Assembly (NCBI GenBank): GCA_963575645.1
Contig: OY754472.1
Span: 930,001-994,000, forward strand
Direction of reading: 5' to 3'
From: Xanthostigma xanthostigma
Taxonomy: Eukaryota; Arthropoda; Insecta; Raphidioptera; Raphidiidae
Length of the DNA: 64,000 bases
The position numbers were made by a program, and so were the translations under genes. This document shows positions 1 through 13,047 of the stretch, piece by piece (the stretch's first letter is position 1; every line of letters begins with the position of its first letter). Below the pieces are notes generated by a model. The model searched no databases, was not told the DNA's origin, and was given only the letters and a program-made list of their open reading frames with translations.

Positions 1-1388
1 ATCCCAGCTACACCCCTGCGACTAACTTCATCCGCATTTGCGAGTATATAGGGTAGTATAATATGATGTGTTACCAGTACCTGATGGCCTGCGCATACCT
101 TTTAAAGTTTTTATGTACGTATTTTCGGTGCGGAACCCTTTTTAGACGCGATAAAGTTTTTATGGTAACCACTTTTATAGACTGTTATGAGTAAAAACTA
201 CAATTTTTCCCGAGATTCATAAAAATACTTCAAAGTTCTGATTTTCGCATGTTTATATGTCAAGACGAAATAAAAAAATAAACAAATACCGACGTGTTTT
301 CTAAAAACAGCTGCTTGAACAAAAATTTAAAATCGACGGAAATTTAAGTTTCGCTCGAAAGGAGTCGCTGTCGTGAATTGAATTTCGAACGATTCTCGGA
401 AATAGTATATATTTCACCAAAAGGGCCGAAAGTTTGATATTCTTGCAACTACGCTTCATTATACCAGAGGGCAGTGCAAGAAGTCAAACTTTCGACCAGT
501 GTAGTGTATACTATTTCTATTCGTACCTCGGTCGTAAGTACGCTTATTAAATGCATTAGTTAATTAATTACATAAAAATACAGATAAATTCCAAACAAAC
601 AGTTTCGAGGTTAAAACACGAATGACAGCTGTTCGCGACTATTAGCTAAAATGTAATAGTGCTGCTATGGAAACGACATCTAAACAACAGTCGATAGGGT
701 GTTTTTTCCTTCACTGCCGCCCGAACGTACGTACTTCCCGCATCAGTGCGTGCAATCCCACCAATGCGTAAATGTTAGACTTTCTCTGGCTTACAATCGA
801 TGCCGAAAGTATGCACTTTCGATCGAGGTATGAAGAAAAAAATATTTCTGTATCGAATTATTATTTTAAATCCGCCACATTTGAAACCGTTTCTCGTCGA
901 AAAGACGAGCGAAATATAGTGAAACGGCATGTTGAAAATTGAAACTCAACCTTGAGTCCTACGAGAGGGACTTCGCACTGGGGGCGTCGCTTGGGGATTG
1001 TTTGGTTAGCTAGTTAAAGATGGCTATGTCACAATAAGTTCACACACGCACCGCGTGAATTTCGATGCGACACGTCTAATGGCGCGTTTGGCTGGGAGTA
1101 AAACCGTGCAATTGGCGCGACACTTTTATGGGACGACGTTTCGTTCAAATAAAAAGATTTCAGTACATTATTGAAATGTAATTATGAAAGCGTGGGCTAT
1201 AAACTCTACGATAGTTTATTAGTCACAACTCACGCTTTTATAATTACGATTCTAAATTATAAAAAAATATTTTTTTTCCTTTTTAGTAAACATTTCAATA
1301 AAAGCTTGTCTTTAAAAAGTTTCATTTGATACCAGAGTCCAGAGAGTTGTAAAGTAAAAGGTAATCCGACATTTTGAGGCGTCCGCCA
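1..1388. other. Gene-free stretch
   Basis: AT-rich sequence with no supportable gene. About 1080-1105 has a fragment (GCGCGTTTGGCTGGGAGTAA) similar, inverted, to 20825-20850. Nothing else recognised. Confidence 0.5.
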
Positions 1389-2240
1389 TATTGGATTTAC
1401 GCAAAGGATTTTGAAACGGTCGTCACTAACAGAAAGAGCGATAAACGAGGAAGGTTAGTGTAATTTGTAAATATTTTGTACAAAATATGGCTGAACTATG
1501 AGGGTGTTTTGTCAAAAAAGCACTATCACTACATCTTTATATATAAAAATTACGTGTCACGTTGTTTGTCCGCGTTTGTCCTCGATGAACTCCTAAACTA
1601 CTGAACCGATTTTAAATTTGATTTGCACACCGTGTGCAATTCGACCCAACTTGAAAGATAGGATAGCTTACATTTCAATTTATAGTCGCAATATTATTTT
1701 ATTGCAAATTATTTGTCTATTCCTTGACAGTCATAATTATCTGTTAGCTCCAGGATTGAGTGAATATTCAATAGATGGCGCAACGAACTTAACAACCATA
1801 TAAGATGGCGATACCTGTTGACTGGATTGAGTGAATATTCAATAGATGGCGCAACGAACTTAACAACCATATATCTAGATCGAGGATGTAAAAAAACTGA
1901 ATATCGTTTAAAACAAATGCTTTTTTTTTTCGAGCACGACGGCGCAGCCGGAGTGCTCGAAATAGAGCAAGTGTTTTAAAGACCAGTTATCCACGAATAC
2001 TTTACGCTATTTTTTTTCGAGCACGACGGCGCATGTATATTTTAAAATAGCTAGCAATTAATAAAATAGATAGATAGATAGATGTTCCAATTAAATTGTT
2101 TTATTATTTCACTTTATACGTAGCGAAGCACGTACAGGGTCGCTGGTAGTATTATAAAAAAGTCGCTGTCTGTTTCTCCACCACGCAACGGATTTTGAAA
2201 CGGCATTCACTAACAGAAAGAGCGATAAACGAGGAAGGTT
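1389..2240. repeat. Direct repeat flanking the H2 Helitron
   Basis: A segment of about 55 bp (GGATTTTGAAACGG ... AAACGAGGAAGGTT) occurs at about 1405-1455 and again at about 2189-2240, on either side of the Helitron. It is probably a pre-existing interspersed repeat or a local duplication rather than a target duplication. Confidence 0.6.
1534..2146 (+). mobile_element. Non-autonomous Helitron, family H2
   Basis: Begins TCTTTATATATAAAA with A immediately before, and ends with a short hairpin (TACGT..ACGTA), GGTCGCTGG, then T. This fits Helitron ends (5' TC, 3' CTRR, A/T target). It contains a GATA microsatellite near 2067-2083 and an internal direct repeat (ATTGAGTGAATATTCAATAG, near 1755 and 1827). 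A second, oppositely oriented copy is at 36679-37300. No coding capacity. Confidence 0.75.
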
Positions 2241-3504
2241 TATGCATACACGTGTCCAATAATTTCAAATCTCTGACTTAAATTTTTGACTCAAATTCTG
2301 ACAGGCACTGAAGTTAAACAAAGGCTCGTAAGATACAAAAATCAACAACGTAAATAATAATGTATTTTAATCGCACAGAAAGTGTGGACTAGAGAACATT
2401 AACTGTGCGTCGCGTGAGCATGACAAAGCGAATGTAATCGAACGTTTAGATTTAAGCTTCGGGTCCGTACGTGCACCGCGGGTATATCTGCAAGAGAGAC
2501 ATGCGGCGGTGAGTGTGTTAGACCATGTGATAAGATCAGGGGAGAAACACATATGGTTAGGTAATAATGCATAGGACTGTACGGGGTTATCGATGGATCG
2601 AAGACGCGCGAGGATGAGTTCGTAATATCGTTATTGAACCGAATGAAATTCACCACCTTTAGACACAGGCAGCAGTAAATCTTTATATAAAGACTATACC
2701 GGTCCGTCCCGGTTTCATCCGGGTGCGATAGATATAATTCTGCAAAATGTATTTTGGGAGGAATTTTTGTGACCGAAAAATACATTACAACTAGTTGAGC
2801 AACTTTCATTCGCAACATTTACAAAAAAAAACTTAATCACTTTAATCATGCGTTGCAGGACTTTTTGAACATTCTGTATATAGATTTACTGTGTCCGGTT
2901 TACTTGCTTATCAGATTATTGTATTGTCATCGTTACTACACAAGTATGCAAAATTTCAAAGCAATAGGTCAAGTGGAAGTGGTTCAAAATCGACTTGGAA
3001 GATTTGCTCCAAACTGTCTGGCTGACAAACAAGTGAAGTAGAAGCATCAAAACTGGAATACATTTGACTCACCCTGTATACTGAAGGCGTGATAGTTTTA
3101 TCTACATAGAACATCTCTCAACACGAAATTCGTAAAAGCTGAAATGGCTTTTCTTATTTCAGAATTTCTTTGCCCTTTATGAAAAGACTTATATAACCTG
3201 AAAAAAACTGCTTGCCTTACGAAATCTCGTATTTACTATACAAAACAAACGAAGCAAGATATAGTTGCAGATATAATTTGACTTTTAAAACACTGAGAAT
3301 GAGAAAAGACCGAATGTTTTCAGTTTTTGATTTACAATGCAACAGAGCCCGAGTATTAGAATGCAACGTCGAAAAGAAAATCCATACCGAAATCTCTAAA
3401 GCTTAAATGTTATCACAGTCGAAGCTTGAGAGCTTCCCACTAACTTTATGGAATAAGACTGCGAGTACAGCAGCCGTGATTCCCATATGGCCGACCCAAT
3501 TATA
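2241..3504. other. Gene-free stretch
   Basis: No gene. About 2690-2760 resembles the 3' end of an H3-type Helitron on the minus strand (GGTCCGTCCCGGTTTCATCC), shared with 54885-54945. Open frames here are short and have no family features. Confidence 0.5.
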
Positions 3505-4558
3505 CAGGGCTGCCAACTTGGGGGTTTTCCCCCTAAATTTGGGAGGATAAAATGTAGAATGGAATTTTTTGACGTGATAACGTCTTATAAATTGATGAAT
3601 CACCAATCTTATAAATTGATAAAACACCGGCTGCATGTTCGAAAAAGTGTAACGTTCGTAACGCGTAACGTTCCGCCTGACCCTGTGCGTGCTTTTTGCT
3701 AATTTCTCGCTCAATTTAAATCAGATCGGTTTGAAACCAGTTTTAAACGAAAGAGGAGAACATTTTACATAGATTTCGTATAACAGAATTTTTTTTAATT
3801 TTTTATACAAATTTATATAGAAAAATAGCTGTATAAATGCAACATGAAAACGGCTGAATTTCTAATGTTTAATTCAATTTTTTGACATTAGTATTTTGTG
3901 AAATGCAACGCCTTCTAAGTTAAGTATTGGAATAACTAATTATTATTAAAACATAATACTTTTACAGTTGCAAACGTCACTTTTGACATTTCTTATCATT
4001 CCGACACCAAGGATAAGCGGATTGAAACCAAATTTTGGGAGGTTTAGGTTATGTATTACGGAATACGTTATCACGTAAAATTATCGTCCGTAAACCGACT
4101 TTACAGACAACCAATTTTTTTAATTGGCCCTTATATTTTTAGGGATAATTTTAGGGACACAAAAAACTTAAACTTTTTCTATCAGACATTAGATGACTTA
4201 CAAAGCCGACTCATTGTTAAAATATCTATTTACTAAATAGTAAATTAAGTCCTAATAATGTATTATAGTAACATCATGTGGCGCTCGGTCTCATTCAATA
4301 AGCAGAATATCGTCGTCAAAGCGGCAAGCTTTGTTGAAAATGAGTTAACAATGAATTCCGATTATTTTAACTGTGGAACAATCATTTCTAATTGTTAACT
4401 TATCTTCAACCTTTTATAGCGCTATGAAAGGAGACCGAACGCGGTCTATCGTAATATAGATATATAATTTTTTCAAAGTAAAACAATTATTTTTTAGATG
4501 ATTTTTAGGGATATTTCAACTTGTGGTTGGGGAGAATTTTTAAGAGTTGGCAACCCTG
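3505..4558. mobile_element. MITE with CAGGG-TGCCAACT ends, carrying nested insertions
   Basis: Ends CAGGGCTGCCAACT and AGTTGGCAACCCTG are near-perfect inverted repeats, preceded by TA. The inner sequence is split by repeat-family A copy 1 (3565-4121) and also holds a hairpin with GCGCTCGGTCTC and GAGACCGAACGC arms (about 4270-4440). A fragment of the same family is at 16721-16790. Confidence 0.65.
3565..4121 (-). repeat. Repeat family A, copy 1
   Basis: One of nine copies in the window. One end is TTGGTTGTCTGTAAAGTCGG; the other is ACGTTATCACGTCAAAA. The 12-mer ACGTGATAACGT lies at one end and about 36 bp inside the other, in inverted orientation. T/A runs flank both ends. Class not recognised; non-coding. 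Confidence 0.8.
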
Positions 4559-4688
4559 CCCAATATACAGGAAGTCGTCATCTTATACGTGGTATCATAA
4601 AAATAGAAAATTTAAAATAAAGACAGCATTCAAAGAGTACGTGCATGCCAATATCTATAATAATGTAACGCCCTCAGAAAGCGACAAC

Positions 4689-4833
4689 AAAGAATTTCGT
4701 GCGACGACAATCGGCTCGTCGTTCTAACAATGACACACAGATTGTTATGGGGTAACAATCCGATTGTTGTCCCACAACAATCTGTGTGTCAGTGTTAGAA
4801 TGACGAGCCGATTGTCGTCTCATGAAATTCTTT
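4689..4833. repeat. Near-perfect palindrome (hairpin MITE, 145 bp)
   Basis: Arms AAAGAATTTC..GACGACAATCGGCTCGTC..TGACACACAGATTGTT are repeated inverted on the right side around a loop of about 30 bp. It would form a hairpin of more than 50 bp. No coding sequence. Confidence 0.8.
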
Positions 4834-5512
4834 TTTCCTTCTAGGTCATCTGGAAGTGGGTTAGATTTTTTAACTATAATATGTCAGTGAGTCAGTCTGT
4901 GATAAAAAATCCGATTTTTAGACGTTAATATCTCAATAACCGTTTGAGCTGTATTTATGAAATTTGGGGTTCTAGTTAATCTAAGGGGTTTTAATAAATA
5001 AACCAAAATTCATGTGTTTGTGTTAAATAGATTTTGAGTTATTAAAGGGTCAAAAGTGGCTCCAAATGGTTCGTGTAATATAACACCTTTTGGATAACAC
5101 AAAGCGAATGATTTTAGAAGCACCCTATATAAAATGTTTTCTTTTAATATTGGATAGATAAATCGCATCTAGTCGTAATAGACAGGATACGTATATATAC
5201 GGTTCTATTTTATTTGTTCGTTTTAATATAAACAAACTCGTCTTCCTTGTTTGCTGCTCCGATATTACGTGCATTCTCTCGCAAACCTCACATAATACAA
5301 TTCTTGTACTTGTCAAACAAATATGAAATAATTTTCCGCGTAAATGTATTTCACGATAAAATAAAAATCCAATGCGAAATACACGCGCGTTGTTTGTACT
5401 TTGTAGGGTAAAGCATTAATAGATAAGGAGCTGACGTCCAAAAAAAACATGTCGTCCCAACCTTCTGCCGCTTGGTACATTAAGGTTATACGCTCTCGAC
5501 CGTATTAGTAAA

Positions 5513-5870
5513 AAAACTTTTTAACAAAAAAATTAAACCGCCGAAAAACTGAAAAGCAAAAAATAATAAATCTTTTTATTTAACTAAGTAGATGAACGTA
5601 CGTGACAGTCTAGTATATCTAAGTAATTTTGAGTCGGCGTCAAACAATCAATGAACAAAGATCACTAAAAGAAATAACCAAATCAAATTAGAGAACTGTC
5701 GTGAACTCTCAGAGATTTCCGGCGAAGGATTGTTGACGCCGACTCAAAATTACTTAGATATACTAGACTGTCACGTACGTTCAACTACTTAGTTAAATAA
5801 AAAGATTTATTATTTTTTGCTTTTCAGTTTTTCGGCGGTTTAATTTTTTTGTTAAAAAGTTTTTATTTTA
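5513..5870. repeat. Fold-back element, arms about 137 bp
   Basis: 5513-5650 and 5728-5870 are inverted copies (TTAAACCGCCGAAAAACTG ... GAGTCGGCGTCAA) around a unique loop of about 75 bp. Confidence 0.85.
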
Positions 5871-5924
5871 TAATTTTTTGTGGCTATATAATTTATAATT
5901 GTAATACACAAAGCATGAAAATCT

Positions 5925-6250
5925 GTGAGTGAACTATAAATCACCCCTATTTTCCCACCCTTAGGGTAGGAGTTTTTTTTCCAAATTTATATGAGACGAG
6001 CCTCGAGGTATACCCTATCCAATAAAAAAATAATTATCAAAATTGGACCACTCTGTAAAAAGTTATGTGTGGTCATACATTACAATCAGTGAGTGAACAA
6101 TCAATCATCCCCTGTTTTCCTACCCTTAGGGTTGGAATTTTTTTACCAAATTTATATGGGACCAACTTCGGGGTATACCCTTTCAAACAAAAAAATAATT
6201 ATCAAAATCGGACTACTCTGTAAAAAGTTATGCGTGGTCATACATAAATT
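5925..6250. repeat. 164-bp tandem repeat, two copies
   Basis: The unit starts GTGAGTGAAC, includes CACCCTTAGGGTAGG-like sequence and ends in GTAAAAAGTTATGYGTGGTC. Copies begin at 5925 and 6089 and differ at scattered positions. Probably the 3' tail of a LINE-like element. Confidence 0.75.
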
Positions 6251-7423
6251 AAAAAAAAAAAAAATAAAAAAAAAAAATATACGCGTCGAATTGAGAACCT
6301 CCTCCGTTTTTGTTTTTCGTCGGTTAAAAAGTGCGTCCGTACTTTGTTGTTACAACAAAATGTTATATGACTTGGTAAATTTATTATTTCTTATGGAAAT
6401 ATTGTATCCTGTTGATCATAGCTTTATTTTTTAATATTTAAAAATAATATTTAAACGTTTGACATAATATCATAAAGTTGTGACTTAAGCAGTATATTTA
6501 ATTAAGCCCAGTGTACACGAATGATTTTATCTTACGTTTTGGTTTTAAAAACCTTTGAACCGTTAGACGTATAGTTTCTGAGTTATTGGATATTAAATGC
6601 AATTTTTAATACACGGTAAATGGGATAATATCCAATTTTCAAGTTTTAGTTATTAGCTACGTCAAAAAAATTATTTAATAAAAACAAAATTTATGAAAAA
6701 CTTTTCGTGTAATCTGGTTTTCATGGTGACATAATTCAAATCTAGAAAATGGAGATTTTGAGAGCTGTTTCGAAAATTTTTAATTAATATTTCTCCAAAA
6801 CTGCACGGGAAAGTATAGTTTTTTTTAATTTTTACGTTACCTAAATGAGTCAAACTTTCGAATAATCAGTTTTTTAAAAATTTGTCTATAGCCAATTTGG
6901 TTTAATCTTATTTTTATATACACTTCCGGGCAGTCTTCTCATTTATCATTGTGTTAACAATCGCATTTTTAATAATTAATAACTTGAAAACTAGACGGTC
7001 AATGTTTTTTAAAAAATGCAGTTGAATGTATGAGATATCCATAATTAACATATTAAAATTTCAGCGTATTATCTATACATTGCTCTATCGGGCGTATAAC
7101 CTTAAGCTAGTAATTTAGAGAATTTGTTCTTATAATATATATAGGCGGAATCTGGATCCATTTTAAGATAGGGGAGATAAAAAATTTCAATTGTGATAAA
7201 AAATGGTTAGAATTTTAAAAAAATGTTGCCGCTTCGTTTTTAAGTTCGGTTAGAGCCAAATGACCGGGAAATACCAGCGGCAGTGAATTTATGATCAACA
7301 AACAAACAAACTCTTCAGCTTTATATATTAGTATAGATAAGAAAAAAAATGCTCTAAATTAACTACTTTATGTACCAAACGGCAAAAGGTTGGGACGACA
7401 TGTTTTTTTTGCGCGTCAGCTCC

Positions 7424-8595
7424 CTAACTATAACGCTGCAACTGGGATTTCAAGATGTTTTTACATTTTTAATGACACCATTCCACAATAAGACGGCCGC
7501 ATCTTAAATGCAATATAAAAAAAGTGAGAAGAGATAACACGTTACAGACGTGACTCTTCCATTATAAATAAACTAGAAGCTTTATTATAAAGTCACCAAG
7601 AAGAAATTGAGTTTATTCTGTAGATGAGCGTTTTCTATAAACGGGGTTTACGAATATGGTTACCAGGTGTTCGGCTGTTTACGGTCGTCTCCGGCCAAAT
7701 ATTTACGTGTCCGGCTTTTGGGCTGTGTACTTTTAATTATAGACTTTTTGATATTTTTCAAATGTTAGAAATTGTTATTTTTCAATAAAGATCTTTTTGT
7801 TTTTATCCAAAAGAATGGAACGAAAACTTTTTTGTATTTAGTTAATATACAATCAGAATCCGAGGACGCGGAAATCCTGTGTTTCATTTTCAACTTCGCC
7901 ACGAATCTAAAAGGCTCGGAAGTTAGATGCGGGCTTGCGCTTGTACAGTCTTTTGAAAATCTACAAACTCGCAACTCTACAAAACTAATATAACAATAAC
8001 AACTTGACAATAGCGTACTCGACTGTACTTTAAAGCAGGAAAGCGACAAGTGACAAAGGCAACGAGCGATCACGGCCAATCAGCGTGCAGGTAGCTGGGA
8101 GATGGTGAGAGTATCAACGGCTCTAAAATGTACCTTTGCGACGCTGTTTGTGACTAACTTCCGAACCTTTTGGATCCGTGGCGCGTATTATAAGACACAA
8201 ACTATAGAGTTACGTAATGAAATTTGAAAGTAACTTTTTTGTTTTCGTAAGCTATTATCAAAGAACATTTGAAAACTCAAAAAAGAGTTTATTTAAAATT
8301 TGAAAAGAAAACTTTACTTCAGAAGTTTATAAAATAAATTTATCAAATATAACGAAATAGAAAGCTTACAGTGGAAACATGAGTTACCATCCAGTCAAAG
8401 GATAGAATGTATATTGTGTATTTCAAATATTTTTGTATAGAAATTTTACATTTTACCTGTATTCATTGAAGTTAAGCATTCAGTTCGACCTTTCATAATT
8501 TGATTTGATTCCGCCTACACTACAAAAAAAATATATGGAAAGCCAACTAGGACAGTCCCACCCTTTTAAAAAAAGGACAGACATCACGTTTTTAT
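7424..8595. other. Gene-free stretch
   Basis: AT-rich DNA with no recognised gene or repeat beyond short simple tracts. Confidence 0.5.
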
Positions 8596-8695
8596 GTTCC
8601 AAGCAGCCAGCAAACAGACACGAAACCGCTACAAACAGTTTCGTTTTAGCTACTGCGCATGACGGTTTCGTGTCCGTTTGCTGGCTGCTTGGAAC
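8596..8695. repeat. Short hairpin family F, copy 1
   Basis: Arms GTTCCAAGCAGCCAGCAAAC..GAAACCG pair with the inverse on the right. The loop side contains GTTTTAGCTACTGCGCATGA, the core shared by most of the five copies in the window. Confidence 0.8.
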
Positions 8696-8716
8696 CTATT
8701 ATGATCTGTATCAGAC

Positions 8717-9014
8717 ATGAGTACGCACATTCATCTTAGTTTACCGAAATTAATGTTGTGTCCAAATTTCATGATGATCGGAGTTACCGTTCAAAAGTTT
8801 TTGTACAAATTTTGAGTTACTTTTTGCGACATTTTTCATTGATTCTCCGCTCCTATTAGTCGTAGAGTGATATTATATAGCCTATAGCCTTCCTGGATAA
8901 ATGGGCTATCCAACAAATTTTTTTTTTCAATTCGAACCAGTAGTTTCTGAGATTAGCGCGTTCAACCAAACAAACAAACAAACTCTTCAGCTTTATATAT
9001 TATAGTAATATAGA
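8717..9014 (-). mobile_element. Helitron H3 copy, minus strand
   Basis: Reverse complement begins TCTATATTACTATAATAT and runs through TTTGTTTGTTTGGTTGAACG, CGCTAATCTCAG and CATCATGAAATTTGGACAC. The GGGACCG 3' end is missing. About 60 bp beyond its 5' end (to 9076) matches 25819-25880, so the duplicated unit is larger than the Helitron. Confidence 0.7.
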
Positions 9015-9494
9015 TTAAATTTATTTCTAAAGCTGTTAAGAGTACTTTGTCAAAAAATTTACTAGAAGGACGGCGTATCAGAGGTGGCTTAGGGCGGCAT
9101 CACAACTCATTCTACTCAAGAATATTGACGTAGAAGTAGATAAAATAAAAGAATAATGTTGTTAATCAAAATGTTTCCGTAATCATATAGGTAATTCTAC
9201 TACTACCAGCCGTGAAAGATGATTTTTTTAAATATACAGGACATAGGTACAAAGCTGCTTCTTGCCAGTAAAGTTTAAATTAAGTTACCAGTCGCAAAGT
9301 TTCGTCTAACAAGATTAGGGTGCCTGCGTTAAACAAATGCTAGACTGCGTGAACAATGGCTCGTTTCAAAGAAAACTACGTATAAAATATTTGAGACAGA
9401 AAAAATGCGTTGTAAACATAATTAAATGTCGTTATGAAATGTTTCAAAGAAATGATTTAATTTCGTTCTAAGAATGAACAAATTATTATTTTAA

Positions 9495-10935
9495 GGTAGT
9501 TTGGTAGCCAAATGACTTAAACTTGACCTAACATTTTTTTTTATATTTATTCAAAAGATTATAATTAAAGACACCTACAGAAAAAGAATAAGATTTTTTA
9601 CCACACCGTTTAAGAGATATAATTAATTAAAGTTATGCAAAAATACACGAGCCGTTATGAGTGTCCTTGTTCAATAACTCCGGAAATTGAGGGTTTGTAA
9701 AAAATTGACAAACTTAACCCCACAAAAAAAACTGGTTGTCTGTAAAGTCGGTTTACGGACGATAGTTTTACGTGATAACGTATTCCGTAATACATAACCT
9801 AAACCTCCCAAAATTTGGTTTCAATCCGCTTATCCTTGGTGTCGGAATGATAAGAAATGTCAAAAGTGACGTTTGCAACTGTCAAAGTATTATGTTCTAA
9901 TAATAATTAGTTATTCCAATACTTAACTTAGAAGGCGTTGTATTTCACAAAATACTAATGTCAAAAAATTGAATTAAACATTAGAAATGCAGCCGTTTTC
10001 ATGTTAAGACAAGACATACGTTCTCTTCTAATTTCCATGTACGGCAAACAAAGACGACCGACCGCGTCGCGCCATGCATTAGACAACATTGCATTTATAC
10101 AGCTATTTTTCTATATAAATTTGTATAAAAAAACTGTTTAGGCAAATTCTGTTATACGAAATCTATGTAAAATGTTCTCCTCTTTCGTTTAAGACTGGTT
10201 TCAAACCGATCTGATTTAAATTGAGCGAGAAATTATCAAAAAGCACGCACAGGGTCAGGCGGAACGTTACGCGTTACGAACGTTAGGAACATTAGGATTT
10301 AGGAACGTTACACTTTTCCGTGCATGCATCCGGTGTTTTATCAATTTATAAGATTGGTGATTCATCAATTTATAAGACGTTATCACGTCAAAAACTTTTT
10401 AATGGATAGAACGATGTCTGAAATACACACTGCAGAAATTTCAGAATAATTTACCACGTACTTTTGATTTTATTAATTTTTTAATACTGACATGTGGCCT
10501 CTATCTCTGTTGTTTATCGGAGACACTCTCTCCTCCATATTTGCTAGGGGAAAAATGGCGTCTGTACCTTTTGTAATTTAGATTTTTTTACAAATCTTCC
10601 AGATAATCTTTCCCGCTTCATTTTAATTCATAAACATCAATTTTTTTAAAAATAAGCTCAAAGATTTGACGATATAACATCAAGTTGAAAGCTTGAGGTT
10701 ATGTTTACAAAAGCGCGTGACCGTAGTGACAGTGACTAGTGACAGCTGAGTACTAATCTGCAATTAATATTTTATTAATTACATTACTATAATTATTTAA
10801 TTATAATTCGTATTAAATTAAATCAGATAAATTTTTATGTGAATTTCTATTAATTATTTTATAGCATGATTTGGGTAATTATTTGAGGGGAAAAAAGTCA
10901 TTTATTTGACTTGGGATTGCGGCTCCCAAACTACC
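9495..10935. mobile_element. MITE with GGTAGTTTGG ends and TTAA duplication
   Basis: TTAA at 9491-9494 and 10936-10939 flanks inverted ends GGTAGTTTGGTAGCC / GGCTCCCAAACTACC. TTAA duplications are typical of piggyBac and Kolobok elements. Repeat-family A copy 2 is nested inside. No transposase frame. Confidence 0.7.
9726..10394 (+). repeat. Repeat family A, copy 2
   Basis: Starts TGGTTGTCTGTAAAGTCGG and ends ACGTTATCACGTCAAAA; the longest copy, about 665 bp. Middle sequence matches copy 1 in part (TAAACATTAGAAAT..CAGCCGTTTTCATG). Confidence 0.8.
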
Positions 10936-10939
10936 TTAA

Positions 10940-12600
10940 AACAATTTTGTTTGCTATGCGACTATTTATCGCTGAGATATCGACGATTAGGTAAAAAGTA
11001 ACCTTTGGTTTTTTTACCAACGATATCTCTAGCTAATGATCGTACAGTAAAAAGAAGGTTTAGTTTAAGAGATAAAGTTTTGTATGCTATTTGAAAAAGT
11101 AGAAAATTACTTTAATCAAAACTAAATATCTCGATCATACAATACAGGTAAAAATATAATAAATCTCCTGGAAAACCTGGAATTATCAGGAAAATTTGAA
11201 ATCATTTTCCTGTGGCCACCCTGGTAAAATGCGGTCCGATATAACAAAGTTCAGTTGCAGAAATCGTCATTACTTCTCACAAATGATATATTTTGTATTC
11301 AATGCGTGTGTAGGAATTATATATACCGAGAATCGGAGAGTACCAAAACTTCGTTACTGTTTTATGTTCAAAAAGCACCAACTGAAATGACTGAAGTGTC
11401 ATACATTACAGAACGTCAGATACATTCCCTTCACGTTCTGAAGTTTTCTGCGCAACTCCCGGCTTGAATTAAATTGAATTTGTTGTTTGTTTTCTAAATC
11501 GTTTGGTTTTTTTACGTGATATGTTATAATTGCATATCATTTGAAATAAAGAGCAGATTTTTTTTTTATTAAAAGTGCATTTTTGACAACTTTGTCATTT
11601 ATGCGAAATAATAACATAAAATAAAATAATAATAATAGCTTACTGCTAGATAAGGAACAATTTGTACTGTTGGTTCACTTTAGAAACTTTTATAATTTAT
11701 TATACGTGTCCGTTTTCTTTGTAAATTCAGATTTTTTTATACTTTGGAATCTAATAACCGCTTGTACCAACTTTCCGTTGACGAATTATGTAATCAAGGA
11801 ATATTGTTTTAGAAATAGTAATTCAATGGATATCCGTATATCTAAAATCTCGCTAAACATATCTGTCTTGTTTGGGTTTTTTTTTCCGAATTTTTCCCAA
11901 ATTGTACAATTATATGTTTCTTTTTTTTCTCTGTTTATTTTATTTCTAGACAGCAGGTATACGTGGAACGCTTTTTTTTATTTTAATTATTGTCTTGTAC
12001 ATAATTGTATTTTTAGTAAAAATATATCTTATCTTATCTAATTATCTTATCTTAACATATCTGTAGCTAAAAATCTATTGTTTTTTTAGGCTATGCGCCC
12101 ATAAACACTTTTTCTTAGTGACCTTTAAACTATAAAATAAAACCATTTTCGATCAATTTAACCGAGAACCAAATCCCATAAGGTTTGTGCGGGCTCCTTT
12201 TTGTGTCAGGCGTCTCACCTAATATTTTTCAGCATCATTAATTATTGAGTTTGTATTATTTTTTTTTTATCACTTAAAAATAATAATCCTTGTCTATAAG
12301 AAAGTAAGATTCTATTTAAAAAGTTCTTTGGATCATAAATTTTAAAGAATTTAATTTAAAAGAGATATTGCAGATAGAAGCAAGAATGACGGAGGATAAT
12401 AAAATATTTTAGTGTTCATTAATTTCATGAGGGTTTACTGTACTCTTACCGGGTGTGCAGACGTAAATAATGACGTTTTCATTGGCAGAAACTTTTTTAA
12501 CTTTTCATAACGTCTGCTGCAAAAACTGGGCTATTCTGACACTAAACCATCGTCAAACAACTTACGAGACAAAAATGGAGCTTGTACAAATATCTGAGTC
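10940..12600. other. AT-rich gene-free stretch
   Basis: No gene. The 123-codon frame at 11670-12041 is Phe/Leu/Ile-rich translation of T-rich DNA with no domain. Simple (ATCTT)n near 12025-12055. Confidence 0.5.
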
Positions 12601-12611
12601 TGACTATATAA

Positions 12612-12690
12612 CTCTGTGAGAACCGCCACAGTCATGCGCAGTTCGTTTTAGCTACTGCGCACGATTGTGGCGGTTCTGTTACCGTTCTCA
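12612..12690. repeat. Short hairpin family F, copy 2
   Basis: CTCTGTGAGAACCGCCACA and its inverse TGTGGCGGTTCT flank a loop with GTTTTAGCTACTGCGCAC; a second arm CCGTTCTCAGAGAG follows. Same core as copies 1, 4 and 5. Confidence 0.7.
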
Positions 12691-13047
12691 GAGAGCATGA
12701 ACCAATTATATAAATATTATCTTGTCACGTGGACGATATGGACAAACGTCCACAAACATGGCGTCATAGTGTGTGTTCGGTTCGGAAACTATGGAGGGTA
12801 GAGGATAAAGAGAACCATCTTATATGGAGGTAAAACGGTGTCCATCTGAAAGCGTCAAATAACAGTGACCATAATGGCGCCGGTGTAGAAAAAGTGTTTT
12901 GTAAACTTAGCAGTTGAAGACGAAGTGAAGTGTGCTGAAAAGAAATATTTAATATTTTTGGCGACTGTAATAATATATTTACAGTAAATAAAACCCCAAT
13001 CACTTACGTAGTCAAACATTATTTGGTAAATATAACCTATATAGAAT

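Larger units (their letters stand above)
5427..7423. mobile_element. 2-kb TIR element with nested hairpin and tandem repeat
   Basis: Terminal inverted repeats of about 53 bp: GGAGCTGACGTCC ... TTGGTACA at the left and the inverse at the right. Flanks suggest a TA or TAA target duplication. Inside are a fold-back (5513-5870), a 164-bp tandem pair (5925-6250), a LINE-like 3' tail (CGTCGAATTGAGAACCTCCT at 6284) and a Helitron H3 5' fragment (7297-7346). No transposase is visible. Confidence 0.7.
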
